From Plantago ovata (taxonomy: Eukaryota > Streptophyta > Magnoliopsida > Lamiales > Plantaginaceae): 64,000 nt of DNA. The translations under genes were made by a program, and so were the position numbers. The stretch spans positions 133,210,096 to 133,274,095 of the forward strand of contig CM051455.1 of assembly GCA_028274465.1 (NCBI GenBank). The letters are read 5' to 3'. This document shows, in pieces, positions 37,701 to 50,300 of this stretch (position 1 is its first letter; each line of letters opens with the position of its first letter). Under the pieces are notes generated by a model. It saw only the letters and a list, made by a program, of their open reading frames with translations, had not been told where the DNA came from and searched no databases.

Positions 37701-38306
37701 CAGGTTTAACAAATCTCGAATATAGGTTCGAGAAAGAGATCAAACAAGGGTTAAATAATTTACTGATATGAGTAAATATTTCGAGGAATGATTTTAATAT
37801 TCAAAATTGAATGATTGGGAATTAGGAGCAAAGGGGATGATTTCAAGTTCCAAAATTAATGTTTCAAACGTTAGAATAACAATAAAAATAGAGGAGGAAA
37901 TGATAAGGAACTTAGGCGAAAATACTGAAAATCTCGTGTGTTACATTTATGGTGTATAGGATCAGGTTTGCAACTATTGCTACTATCATAGCCTGGATAG
38001 GGGAAAGGAGACATCTAAGTTGTGTTCAACAAAAGATCATGTCCATCTCAGTGGTATACCGGGAGGCAGTAGACGAACTAGCAGGTAAAATTGATTTGGA
38101 ATGCAAGAAAAATAGTCGGTCCCCTTAGCTTTTGAGCTAGTTTCTCATTGAGCAAGATTCGCACAGGTTTAATGTTTATGACAAATTCAATTCTCACACT
38201 TGATCGATCAACTGAAGAAGAAAGAGTAAAGGTTTTCAACATCAATATCAGGCATCTGGCTTGTTATGCTAAGGAGATAGGTTATTGGTGGTTATGTATG
38301 CCATAG
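37701..38306 (+). other. Intergenic DNA with LINE tail, unit B
   Basis: Copy of 27491-28092. The LINE tail is at about 37948-38114. Confidence 0.5.
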
Positions 38307-38534
38307 ATCATGGATCAAGTTATGGAGCTGAAGCAGGAGATCCTGTATAGGTGTAATTTCAAAACCAACAAAAAAGCCACACCAATAAAGTTAGAAGAGT
38401 TTAATTAACTGATATTCACACCGTCACATATATATAAATAAAAATCAGGGGAAAAGACCTTGGTTTCAGAGGCCAACATACATAAACTATATATTCTATA
38501 ATCTATTATATATGAAAATATTATATGTAATGTC
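38307..38534. mobile_element. 228-bp insertion with TAG duplication, unit B
   Basis: Same insertion as in unit A, with TAG at 38304-38306 and 38535-38537. It predates the A/B duplication. Confidence 0.45.
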
Positions 38535-38650
38535 TAGTATTCCACAATATCACAAATACTAATGAAATATGAAAGTTTTGCACACTTGTACAATAAGTAA
38601 TTACCATGTTCAAGCTGTATACAATGACCGCATCATAGCATTGATTTTAT

Positions 38651-39971
38651 TTAGAGGCTTCGGTCTACTTTGAGGAAGGAAACATAGATGCATTTTGGTC
38701 TAGTTTCATGATCAAACTCACAGATGCAAATATCATCTTTAGTGATACCATTTTTTCTGAGAAGTCGATTCCATCCGCCTATGTAGAAGGACCTAGCATC
38801 GTACCATTGCCTAAACAAGGTAGTAAAGGTGCGTCCCACTGGATCAACCAACTTCAACTTTTTTGGGAGAGTAAGCTCTCTATCCCTAAGCAACTCCTTT
38901 GGGATATACTGCAACAATAGACGATGTCATCAGTACCATGAATACAAAATCAACATACTTTATGCGTATTTGATTTTCTAACGGACACACATATTGCCAT
39001 AACAATTGCAGTCAAAAGGACAACCAAAAAACAATAAAAATGTTATCCCTAAATGTTTCTATCTTGGTTGGAGAGCTTACAAACTCGTTCTTCCTGTTAG
39101 CACCGAATCTTCTCACGATATAAAGTCCCTGAGGCTCGGGAATTTCATTTCCGAAAATATCTGCACCACGCCAATCAAGTACCCTTTTCTTCCGTCTTGG
39201 CTGTTCACTATTACCTGAATCAACTACATAACAATTTCAAAATGTCATGACAAAATTATTAATACTAGATGAACATAAAAGTTAACTCATTGCATTTTAA
39301 AATGGTAAAAATAGAAAACAATGAAGTCGAATGTACCAGGCATCACATTTGGTGTTGTCGAGCTATGCTTACGATGCCCAACACCTATTTTTTCGCATCC
39401 CGACAATCCATACAGTTTCACATCAAATAAGCCTTCTTCAGTGTACTGAAACCGTAACATATCATATTTTTCGAGCGAATTATCCTTTACAAAATCTTCC
39501 CATCCATCCAAGAAATACAAAGAGCCACCGACTTTTCTTGCATTTACTTGCCAAACGTTATAGTATCTATCTTGTAACGATACTGTCTTGGGTAAACTGA
39601 TTTGCACATGCTGTGGAAATTCCTATTCAAACAAAATTAGATTTATTCAATTTGTTACGTACAAACACACACTCACTCACTTACCCACTATATAGTTATA
39701 GGCCTAGATGTACTTTCCAATTTACAATATTATTAATCAAATGAAATGAATGAATGCATAAGATCATAGGCTCTCTATGGAAAATGATTACACACAACAA
39801 GTTTAAATATTACATATAAAATAATTCAATTACAACTAACAAATATCAGGTTCGAAACAGAGATTTATCAACAAATATAATAAATAGAGTTGTGGAGAGA
39901 AACCGTACTAGATCTGTTGCACATGTCTCAGGATCGAAAAACCTAAAGAACCTTGGGCAGCTAGATTTCAT
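38651..39971 (-). CDS. Two-B3-domain (REM-like) DNA-binding protein, copy 6
   Basis: Minus-strand exons 39971-39909, 39622-39337, 39223-39081 and 38908-38651 give an unbroken 249 aa, nearly identical to copy 5 (VGGSLYF here, VVGSLYF in copy 5). All splice sites and phases are kept. It spans the junction of units B and C. Confidence 0.85.
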
Positions 39972-40744
39972 GATTGGGGATCTGAAAAAAAACGTATCAT
40001 TTTCAAAATAAGGATTAGTCTGATCGAGAATTAATGAATCTGCGTACATGGAGAACTAATTCAAATGATACACATATACGAATAATCAAACCCTAACAAG
40101 TAACAAATAGAAGTAATAATGGAAACTCAGCTCAATAGCATAATAAAAATGGCAATCCAACTCCATGAATGAAAAATTATTGATTTAGAGTAAATCTACA
40201 TACACAGAGACTGAATATAGATACATAGATTATCAAATCAGACCTTGACGAATAAGAACTGAATTGTAGATGACAAAATAATAAACAAAGATACATAGCA
40301 AAAAAAAAAAAAAAAAGGAAACTCACAGCTTTCTTATGTTTCGGCCCGATTTGAAAATGTGTCTTCAGTTTTTTCGACAATATCAAAGAGGATCAAAATC
40401 TAGGTCATGAGAGACGTTCACATATCCCGTAGACTTATAGATAGTGATGGGCCGGATTTGAGGCCCAAATTCAATACTTTTAAATCCAATCTATGAGTGG
40501 ATTTCATATACCACCAGTCGCACTCTGATTTTGTAAATCCACTCAATAAGGATTAGTAAGCCTACATAGAATGCCACAGTTATCGCACTTAAAACAATGT
40601 TTGTTTATCAACTACTCATCTCTTCCAATCAATTCTTTATGTATTTCTTTTTTTGACATTAATCAATTCTTTATGTTTCCATTTTTGGAAAGTAGACACA
40701 TCCCATCTATATTATTTTAAATATCTACACCTTCCAGCCTGGGA

Positions 40745-41467
40745 AATCTTGTTCTTGGTTGATTAGAGCAATTTTCAAATGCAGAGAGGATATGATACAG
40801 AATACTGGTTGGGTTGAGGCTAAAAAGAGTGGTAAATTTGAGACAAGTCGTGTATATAGAGGTTTGCGTGTCCAGAAACCAAAGGTCAGGTGGAGGAAAC
40901 TTTTCTATGGCAATGTGGCAAGACCCAGAGCAGTCTTTGCGTTCTGGATGGGATGCAATGAAAGACTAGCAACTAAAGACCGAATTTTCCAGGTTTGGAA
41001 TTAATACTGATGGGTTGTGCATATTCTGTGGAGGAATTGAAACAGTAGAACACTTGTTCTATGAATGTCCTGAGACTAAAACAATTTGGATACAAGTATT
41101 GAGATGGCTGAAAAGTGACCATCAACCCAAAAAGTGGACTGAGGAGCTGCAATTGTAGATAGAAGAATGCAAAGGAAAAAATATGAGAAGCAAAGTCCTT
41201 AAGCTTGCTGCAGTGGAGACATTGTACAGTGTACCGAAAGAGAGGAATGAAGTTTTGTTTGGTCAAAGACAGAGAAATGGTAGAATAGGAGAAGATATTA
41301 TTGACAATGTAAAGATTAGAGCAGCCTTGCACAAAGGCTTGAGAAATTATGTTAGTAGATTGTACTTTGGACTGGTAGGTGGTAGTTTCATGTGTTGTCT
41401 TGATGTGTCTAGCCTGGATGTTGCCATCGGCTATGTATTGTCACAGATTTTGGTAAATGAAAAAAAT
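40745..41467 (+). pseudogene. LINE 3'-end remnant with zf-RVT domain, unit C
   Basis: Practically identical to the unit B remnant, with the same frameshift after KDRIFQ and the same stop. The zinc motif is complete. Confidence 0.7.
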
Positions 41468-41651
41468 TTCGTGGTCCAAAAAAAATGTACACACCACTTT
41501 TACATTTCTTTATCTCTACTCATATCTCACACTCTTTTAATTCACTACCCCCACATTTACATACAATATTAATATAACACTACCAAACAAAACCATTCAT
41601 TAAAAACAGTGCATAGAGCAAACGTAGGCATATCACGGGACGGAGGGAGTA
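41468..41651. mobile_element. Truncated Stowaway-like MITE, unit C
   Basis: Right terminal repeat GGGACGGAGGGAG at 41637-41649 plus TA. The interior differs from A and B by several substitutions, unlike the LINE remnant just before it. Confidence 0.5.
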
Positions 41652-41904
41652 GCTTATAAGCTCCAGTAGATTATAAGTTTGCTCGCGCTTGCAGAACAAA
41701 CTCATTGACACGTGAAATAAGTCTGTTACATGAACGCAAGCTTATAAGCTCATGCACCTTATCAACTAGCTAACTTATTTTGTAAGCTAATAAAGTTAGC
41801 TAATTTTATGTCGGCCAGGACTCAAACTGGTGACTTATTGGATTGTAGAGCGAGTAAATGCGACAGGACCCACTACAAGAATTCTGGTGTATAGTGACCG
41901 AATT

Positions 41905-42175
41905 TAGCGACAGACTGAACTGTTGCTAATTTTAGCGACCGATCGGTCTTTTAGCGACGGATAAAACACATTAGCGACGGATAAAATCAATTCGCTATAA
42001 AGCGTACATAGGGCGTGGAGGTTCAGCGACGGATGACTCATCCGTCGCTATTTAGCGACGGATGACTCATCGGTCGCTGTTTTTTGCGACCGATGTAGTC
42101 TATCCGTCGCTAGGGGTTGACCAAGAAAAAAAAGGAAATTGATATTTGGCGACGGATGGCTCATCCGTCGCTAGA
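41905..42175. promoter_or_regulatory. Left subterminal repeat array of the CACTA element
   Basis: Repeated TAGCGACGGAT and TAGCGACCGAT words, several arranged as near-palindromes such as GCGACGGATGACTCATCCGT. In known En/Spm elements such arrays bind TnpA. A GA-rich leader and the TNPA-like gene follow. Confidence 0.75.
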
Positions 42176-43142
42176 TGGTCCATATATATGTCGAGACTTA
42201 GCGTCTCAGACAGAACGGCAGCAGCCGCGTTTCTCCTCACCGGCGCGAATTTCTCCTCCCATATCTTCTTCATTTCTTCACCATTTCAAGCAAGGTTATA
42301 GGCATTTCGAAGCTCTTTCATCAAGGAACAAGGGTAGCTAGTCAATTGCGTGATTCTTTCACCATTTCTTCCGCAATCAAAGGTATTAACTTCGAACCCT
42401 AACTTGTCTAAATTTTGGTATTCTTCGTTTTTTTCCTATTTCAATGATTTGTATGCATTCTACTAGTATCTATTATGTTGTGTAGCTCAAATTAGGGGGG
42501 ATGCACAAGTTTTGGTTGGTGAATTGATAGATTTGGGATGAATTGGGTATTTTGGAAATTGATAATTTGTTTTAGGAATTGGGACTTTCTTTTAGGAATT
42601 GATAGTTGGAGTGTTGAGACTTTGTTTCGGATGAATGGAGACCTAGAATTGAGTTGTAGTATGATTCGGCCATAATTATAATTAGTTGTTAATGAAAATG
42701 TATAACTATAATCGAAATATAAGTTGATAAATTATAGTGGTTAATCGTAGTTGATAATTTCACCATAATTTCGTATTATGAGTATTTGTAGTCATATTTA
42801 AAAAAAAATTATAAGTATAAAAATAAAGAACTCATTGATAAATTAAAATGAATACGTATTATAAGTACTTTTAGTTGTAATTTAGAAATATTATAAGTAT
42901 AATGCAAATTAAAAATGGGTAAGAATTGTGGTTATTTTATTATTAGATGTCAGTTCCTACGTTGTGGTTATCTTCTATATTAGGTTGATTATTATTAGAT
43001 GTCAGCTCCCCTTCATGAGTATTGGCAGGCCTACTGGCATGACCACCCAAATGTCTAGCGTCGTTCCTTACTTTATCTCTTAATGACTTTACATGTTTTA
43101 TATTCAATTGTGTATGTACTAACACGGATCTTTTTATTGCAG
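42176..43142 (+). promoter_or_regulatory. 5' leader of the CACTA gene
   Basis: No coding frame is convincing here. An untranslated exon near 42180-42380 and a long AT-rich intron ending TTTTTATTGCAG at 43142 would fit the gene start. Confidence 0.35.
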
Positions 43143-44819
43143 ATGCCACGACCCAGGAGGCCACGATACATGACCCCACAGTCCCAGAGGTCAGATACCG
43201 ACGGAGAGGATACCGGGCAGGGCTCACAGCAGGGCTCCCCTACTGTTTTTGGGACTCCACCTGGGTCGAGTAGGGGATCGACTCCTCATTCCTCCCTCCA
43301 CGACCCGTGGGCCCACGTTCCAGACGACGGTTGTCCCTTTCAAAGGCCGGAAGATGGTCTGGTGTGGAATGGTCGCCCTGTCCTTTACCTCAATGGAGAG
43401 AAGTAAGTATTAGGCATTAACTGAATTACGAACTTTTAATATATATATATACCAAACTAACCTTCTCACTATTGACTTACATGTTCTTCACAGGTTGTAT
43501 GGGGAGGGCGCTGCTAAAGTACTCAGTGGGATAATACAGAACAGGATGATCCCACCGCAAGAGGGTGGCAGCCAGTGGCATTGCATCCCAGACCAAATTA
43601 AGGGAGAGCTGTTCGAGGAGCTGAGGGTGAGTTAATAATCGTACATTAGTTACCTAATTGTTTGTGTTGTGAGTGGTATGTTAGCCACTTTGTGTGAGTG
43701 GTATGTTAGCCACTGTACTTGGGTGATATGTTAGTCACCATTGCTTTAGTGAAATATAGGACAATGTGAGTGGTTTGATACATGTTGTTTCCCCTTGGTA
43801 TACTTGAATGTTTTTAAGTATTTACCAACGTATGTGTTTTGATGTTTATTTGTAATTGTGTAGAAAGATTTCTTCCTTCCGAAAGCATTGCTGATGGATC
43901 TCTGGTGGAGCTTCAACTCTCACGGTAGTGCCCTTTACAAGTGCATGGTTTATAACATGAAGAAACTGTTGACACATAACCGTCCACGTACCGGTGATTG
44001 GCCCGGAGATGAAATTTGGGAGGCGTGGAAGGTGTATTGGGCTAACGAGAGAGTCCAGGCGCAGGCTGACCAGAACACTGATAACAGGAAGAAGCAGCCG
44101 AATGATGGGAGCCGTACCCTGGTGACACACCGTTTTGGCTCTGAGTCGATCGTTACAGCACATGTGAGGCAGAAGGTAAGTGTATTAACTTTGTGAATTC
44201 ATCATTCTTATACTTGTTATTTACTTGCATTTCGAACTTTCAAACTAAGTATATGATGCTTTCATGTGTCATTCAGTTGAAGGATAAGGAGAGTCTCCTA
44301 TTCACCTTGTTCTCGAGATCTCAGAAGGCCAAGGACGGACAGTGGTTGTATGACGACGCCACAGCAATTGCGGTAAGTTCAACAATACATGTGTTTATTA
44401 AATACTGATGATTTCATAACTAATTAACAACATAACTAACACCTTATACTCTTGATTTATAATTTCAGACGGCCTACGAGGACAGGATTCGTGATCAGGA
44501 TCTCACTGTTGAGGAAATGAATGTCATTTTCCTCGAGGTGAATCCTCCAGACGAGAAGGGTCGTCGCTTGGGACTGGGGAGTGCAGCAGCCGTTCCTGAA
44601 TTGGACTCGAGGTCGACTCGTTGTTCCCGTGCCAGTACATCTTCATCATCTTCAGCAGCAGCTTCCGCTCGAGAGCAGGCCCTCTTACTTCAGTTGCAGG
44701 AGAAGGATGAGGAGGTGAAGAGGCTAGCTGCGGAGCAGGCTGCGCAGAAGGCTAAATATGGTACTATGTTTGCTGAGCTGTATGCGAAGCTGGGGATGGA
44801 TCCACCTCCCTCTCCATGA
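43143..44819 (+). CDS. TnpA-like CACTA protein (plant Transposase_24 / Ptta-En-Spm family)
   Basis: Exons 43143-43402, 43494-43626, 43864-44175, 44277-44372 and 44469-44819 give 1152 nt and 383 aa, with every junction GT..AG and in phase. The N terminus is basic and low-complexity (MPRPRRPRYMTPQSQ). The middle holds WWSFNSHGSALYKCMVYNMK, AWKVYWANERVQAQ and LVTHRFGSESI, characteristic of the plant Transposase_24 family (by recall). A C-terminal coiled coil (LLLQLQEKDEEVKRLAAEQA) precedes the end GMDPPPSP. In En/Spm the TnpA protein binds subterminal repeats but does not cut DNA. The frame is intact, so expression is possible. The exact start is uncertain: the ATG lies right at a splice acceptor, and an upstream exon may exist. 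Confidence 0.75.
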
Positions 44820-45089
44820 TCCCCTATCCTTTTCGACTCTATTTACTATTTTCTACATGAATACTGTGTACACTATGATATTATTTTGGATTAGTATTGT
44901 GTACGTATGATTATTATTATATGTATGGAGGGTTTTGGTACATTTATTATGATTTTTTTGGATTATTTTTTTGTTTATTTGGTCTATAGATTTCTGTAAC
45001 ATGTTGCTTAATTGAACAGGTTGCATTTGATTTTGGTTCTCATTATTATATCTAAAAAATAAAAAAAATAGAAAAAAAAACAATAGCAA

Positions 45090-45355
45090 CCGATGACCTC
45101 ATCCGTCGAGAGCTCCAGCGACGGATGAGTCATCCGTCGCTGGTCCACGGAGACTTTTGCGACGGATAAGTCATCGGTTGCTAAAAGTCAACCTCATTAT
45201 CCGTCGCTAATCCGTCGCTAATTCGCGACGGAACACTCATCGGTCGCTAATTCGCTAGCGACCAACGGTTTAGCGACGGAACACCGATCGGTCGCTAGCT
45301 GTTTTTAGCGACCGATCGGCATCATTTAGCGACGGATGGATCCGTCGCTAAATGG
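45090..45355. promoter_or_regulatory. Right subterminal repeat array of the CACTA element
   Basis: Same words as the left array (GCGACGGAT, ATCCGTCGC, GCGACCGAT), ending just before the right terminal repeat. Confidence 0.75.
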
Positions 45356-45374
45356 CCGGATCCTTGTAGTGACC

Positions 45375-47314
45375 ATCACAACGGTTGGTGAAATGGTCTG
45401 ACTAACAATAAGTTTTATCTAGTTACACATGGCTGGTGGGATTTATGCACCTTTTGCCATTTTGATTGTGTATGAATAGTTTGCTACCATTCATTGTACC
45501 TGAAGGGATTTTATACTCCTTCATGGAAGCCTTTGAGAACTATAAGTAGGGTAGTAGGTGATAACTGGGTTTTTTAACTGCTTATCACTGACTTTTTATT
45601 TAATATTTTGTATGTGTGAAAGCTATTTTTGTTCGATTTTCCCCGTTTTATATTTATCTTGGTCTAGGTGGTTTGAGTTGGTGATTTATGAAGATATAGG
45701 CTAAAAATTAGCTTATTTGAGTTCATTTGGAGATAATAGACCATGGAAAAGAAGGCTTAATAGTTGGGTAAGGTCCAATGCCCAATTTCTAAAGTTTCCT
45801 ATTCCATTTTGAACAACTTTTTTTATGCATTTATTCAGCCCTATCGGATTTATGTATATATTTGGATTGGTCAGATAGAGAGGAGGCGGCAGTGCACTCT
45901 GTTTTCTTCCGTACAATTCTGCGTCCAGAAGGCAGCGATCGGCATCAATTCGGTTTCATCTCCCTTTTACATTCAGCGATTGTGGTGTAAAATCTCAGGC
46001 TTGTTCGAAAAGACCGTAGAACATTTTGGACATATATAGTGTGTTCTTCTCATTCGAGTGAACGGTTTTTTGATGTGACATTTCATTTCACTACAGATGC
46101 AGCTTTATTGCAGTCAAACAAAAGCTCAGTTCATTCTTGGCCATGTTCATCATAAAGCGAATTAAAAATGAAGAGAACTTTTGTTGAAACTACAAGAATG
46201 GCATATCTTTTAGAAAGTTGTGACATACTGCATATATTGTTTTACAATGAGATATATCATACTTATAGAACCAACCAAAGTAACCACGGCTCATCTTACA
46301 TATTAGCTCGGTCATGTAAATCTTACCTCCAACATTCATGTTATGAGCAAATTGTAGACCCCTTTTGGTCCAAAACCAATTAACCAACGACACCAGTGGA
46401 GAAATGAACATGAACTAACTTAAATATCTTTTACTAGAACTTTGTGACATACTGCATATATTTTTTATAAATGAGATATATAGTACTTACAGAACCACCC
46501 TGAAGTAACCACGGTTATCTTACATGTTAGCTAGATCATGTAAATAATACCTCCAACACTCATGTTATGAGCAAATTGTAGACCCCCTTTGGTCCAAAAC
46601 CAACTAACCAACCACATCAGTGCAGGAATGGACATGAACTGACTTAAAAGATATCTTACCTTACCTAGTAGTTATGTGACTCATTTCAAAAAGAACTTTC
46701 CCCCAATCAGATCTGTTGCACGACACTCAAACCAGTTCTACCACTTGTTAAATATAGAATTCATTTAACAATTCTACTAATGGAACTAATTCACATAAGT
46801 AGATGAGCCTTAATTTTGACACCTCTACCAGTTATCACATTCACACCTAATTTCAAGGGAATGAATCCACAATGAGCCATAAATATTTTGTGTTTGTACC
46901 AGATCTGATTCGCTAAGGTGAAGAGTGAAGACACAACACAAGAACCGGCCATGGTACAAATTCGTGATGCTTTCTTTTACACCGTGTCGAGATGCAAAAC
47001 AAAGCAGATGCGTACTTGTTGCGCAATAAACAGCATAACCAATTATTAGAGCCACTGAACAGAACCGGAAAAGAAAAAGAAATCCATATACAGCACGGAG
47101 CCATGTCATGCACTATAGCGGACATTCTAAATTATAAATGAATAAATGTGTAGAACTAAAAGCTGAAAATTATCATCTTTCCTGTGATATCTCTAGCGCT
47201 TCATCGATGAAAAGTCTACCAGCCTAGGTGGATAAAAGACTATCCGTGATACAGTAGTAACTAATGTCAAACTCAAGGCAACTGGGATATACAAGCTACA
47301 CAGGTTTCCTCCCC
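45375..47314. other. Intergenic DNA 3' of the ITPK gene (unit C)
   Basis: Continues unit C after the CACTA element; collinear with 21510-23510. It contains the doubled 225-bp repeat (about 46206-46660). No gene is seen. The ITPK 3' UTR and poly(A) site should lie at its right end. Confidence 0.5.
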
Positions 47315-50300
47315 CTATGCGGCAGCAGGGCTCTGTTTATGTTTGCTTTGCACAAGGTTGAGAAGAAAATCTGTAAATACGTGCTCGTATTCTGGCATTT
47401 TTGCAAATCCTGCCAACATGAATGTATAAGCTTCATACGTGTTACATGTACAAGTAGCTACATTGTATTATTATGGGGGGAGGAAGAACAAAACACCATG
47501 GTTGATATACACTAATACAAGTACTTACCAGGGAAATAGTTGATGTCGATGACATAATACAGATCTTTGGTCCCTCTCTGGCGAATCATATCAATATTAA
47601 ACAGCCGAAGGCCCTAAATAACCCAAACAAAAAGAAAAACAATTTAAAGTAAAGAAAGAGTAACAATGTAGACTTAGGGAAAGAGCCAGATTCAAGGAAA
47701 TTAAAATGGAAATGAAGTTTCAGTACGGAGTTTTTACCAGTCGGTGACGGAGCTCTTTTGCAAGACCCTCAAGCAAAGGCCGTGGTGGAAGTTCTGCATT
47801 GATGAATAAAAATGAACCATGTTAAATGGAACATTCTCCACTACCACTCAATAAGGTAAGACAACACTACCGATTGCCATAATGATAAGAGCAATATCCA
47901 GCAGTAAAACAAAATCAATCTAAATGCAGAAAAGTAAACTAACTTTTTGGGAGAGCCCAATATGTAATCATCGTACCAACTCTTTTGTAAATAGTGAAAC
48001 TATTCACCCTCCCTCTCAACAGCTACTTTTCTTTCGTTTTGGAAAAACATTTACTTCCCTAAGCAGCACCAAATCAGGTGCTTACATAGAATGAATTAAT
48101 GGATTGAATACAAGAGTTCTGATAAACATTTTTATCTGAAGCTTTTTCCATGATTCAACTACACGTCATAGTTCTAGAACCAAAAGACCGATCCGGAGCC
48201 TAAAGTTGAATGTACAAACTAAATTCTAGAAACAAAAATTCACTGATTTGTCCCACAAGCTCAAACGGATGGAAATGACTATATCTAAATCACCCTGATA
48301 AAATTATATGCCAAGTACATGAGAATTGCAGCAAATGTGTTAAAGGTACCAAAAAGCTCTTGAAGAAGCATGAAGAAAGTGTTTCATTCGCACAACATAA
48401 GACATCTCTCTGTAGCAAAAAAAGCTCACCAGCAACAGAAGGATCCAAGTCCACATCCTCCGCAGAAGCTGAGGCGCAAGAAACTCTAGGAAACGGGAAA
48501 CAGCCAGAACTTTTTGATAGGTCACATTTGGATACATCAGGTAGTGAGAAACGCCTGACAACTTTTATGGACTCGCCAACAACATAAACTTTAAAGACAA
48601 CACCCCCTGTGATAAAGCAGTCTGTTATAAATATAAATAAGCAAGACCTGAAAGTATGGGGCAGACACACAAAAATCACATACCATGATTAACAAACTCT
48701 TGCAAAACTAGAGGTGGCTCCAGTTTTGAGATGGAACACCGGTCATATGCAAGGAATAATTCATGTGACTTTGCAGTTCCATCCACAACCAACGGTTTTA
48801 CAACTGAAATACAAGAGTTTGATAAAGGTCAGATAAGTGATCAATCTTGAAAAGGGGAGCAACTTAATATATTATAGCTTACCTTCCATAATAATCTAAT
48901 ATTGCAGAAATCCCATAATTGGGTATATTGCTAATTCAAATTCATTTTCTGAAAAGCTCATCATCCAAATTTTATGAAAGCATATAGTTTACTCCTCGAA
49001 AACAAATATTATTTTATTAGCACAATCTGCACCCAGAGCTTATACACTCAAGATTAAATGGAGAGAAACATTGAAACAATTTTCTTGAAAATTTTCCAAG
49101 AAACACCACAATAACTAAGCATTTAAATGAATTTAAAACTCAAGAGGATGTTTTTCCACAATTAAAAGGTGTTCAGCTTACCTAGAGGCACTCTTAGTCC
49201 TGCTCTAGTAACTTCATCAGGTATTGAACTGGGATCTTTGGAAATCACCAACTGCTTTGGGATGCAAACTTTGCCTACAATACTCCATAGCAGAAGGCGG
49301 CATTATTTAGTTTTGCATATAATGCTATTATTACTTTAATATTATAAGCGCATAGTGAACAGTTAATTTGGGAGCCAAAGAGGGTAAAGAGAGAGGTGGG
49401 AGGGGGAACAGAAAATTTGGAAAAAACAATAAAGAGGAAAAAATGTCCATGTAGCATTGTGGGAAAAAAAAAAAGGTACCATAGCTGTCAGGAAATTTCA
49501 GATCAGCAACATTCTCAAGCATCAATTGACGGTTGTGTACACGTCGAATGGAACTTGGTGGATCGAGGACTATTGCTTCTGGATGTTCTGTCTGGTAATC
49601 CTGTATACAATAAAGTCGTAACATGTAATGAAATTAATGGAAATTGCATGTCTTTCACAGTTAAGCTGAGTGTATATCCATTAGAAACAATCATACTGCA
49701 GACACAGTTATTAGCAGCACGTAGCAATGCTATACAAACATTAGCAAAAAAGCAAAAACTAAATTTTAAGGCAACAAGCAAACAGGTAAACTTAAATATG
49801 TATACGGATCTATGACAATTCAAAAGAAGGATCGACTAGTATATTACAAGTTTCCCACCACTAAAGTCAAATATCAGAAAGTTTCGAGAGATACTGGCTG
49901 ACAGAAGAGATCAGTGAAGACCAGGTGCATGGAGTGTAGCATACCGCAAGTAGTTAGCTAAAAGTGTGCAAAGTGTGCCTCCTATGTGTATCCACACAGA
50001 TTACTTCTTGTTAAAGAAGCCATGTTAACTTATATTTCATATAAGTTTGGTGCACCGTAGAAATTGCACAAAGCATGCTTTTTTGTGCATCCACTGCAAA
50101 TACACACAGAAGAGAAATGTGTGCATTGTTAATATCTATTCCTCTAGATTTATTTTGACTTTTATTAATACCAAACTGCCAAATTGAGTTCCCAAATCCA
50201 GAGCTGAGATATAAAGTGAATTCCACCTTGGCAAATTGCCAAGATGAACTCCACTTTATAATGTTAGATTATAAAGTTTCTCACCATTTCAGCTTGAGGA

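Larger units (their letters stand above)
41871..45371. mobile_element. CACTA (En/Spm) DNA transposon, 3501 bp
   Basis: Begins CACTACAAG and ends CTTGTAGTG, with the 3-bp target duplication ACC at 41868-41870 and 45372-45374. Units A and B show the uninterrupted site GGACCATCACAAC. Both ends carry many copies of the subterminal word GCGACGGAT and its inverse ATCCGTCGC (left about 41905-42175, right about 45090-45355), the usual binding-site pattern of this superfamily. The only gene inside encodes a TnpA/Transposase_24-like protein. No TnpD-type (DDE) transposase is visible, so it probably depends on another element for movement. Confidence 0.95.
38979..49639. repeat. Tandem unit C (partial, carries the CACTA insertion)
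   Basis: Third copy of the unit. It is nearly identical to B up to about 41489, then differs by several percent, and it stops matching at 49639 in ITPK intron 3. Beyond that the real ITPK gene continues, instead of the 575-bp repeats found in A and B. Confidence 0.85.

Noticed and set aside
42117..42341. Short frame beginning in the left CACTA repeats
   Set aside because: It lies in the subterminal repeats and leader, shows no family motif, and is not in phase with the main gene through a clear junction.
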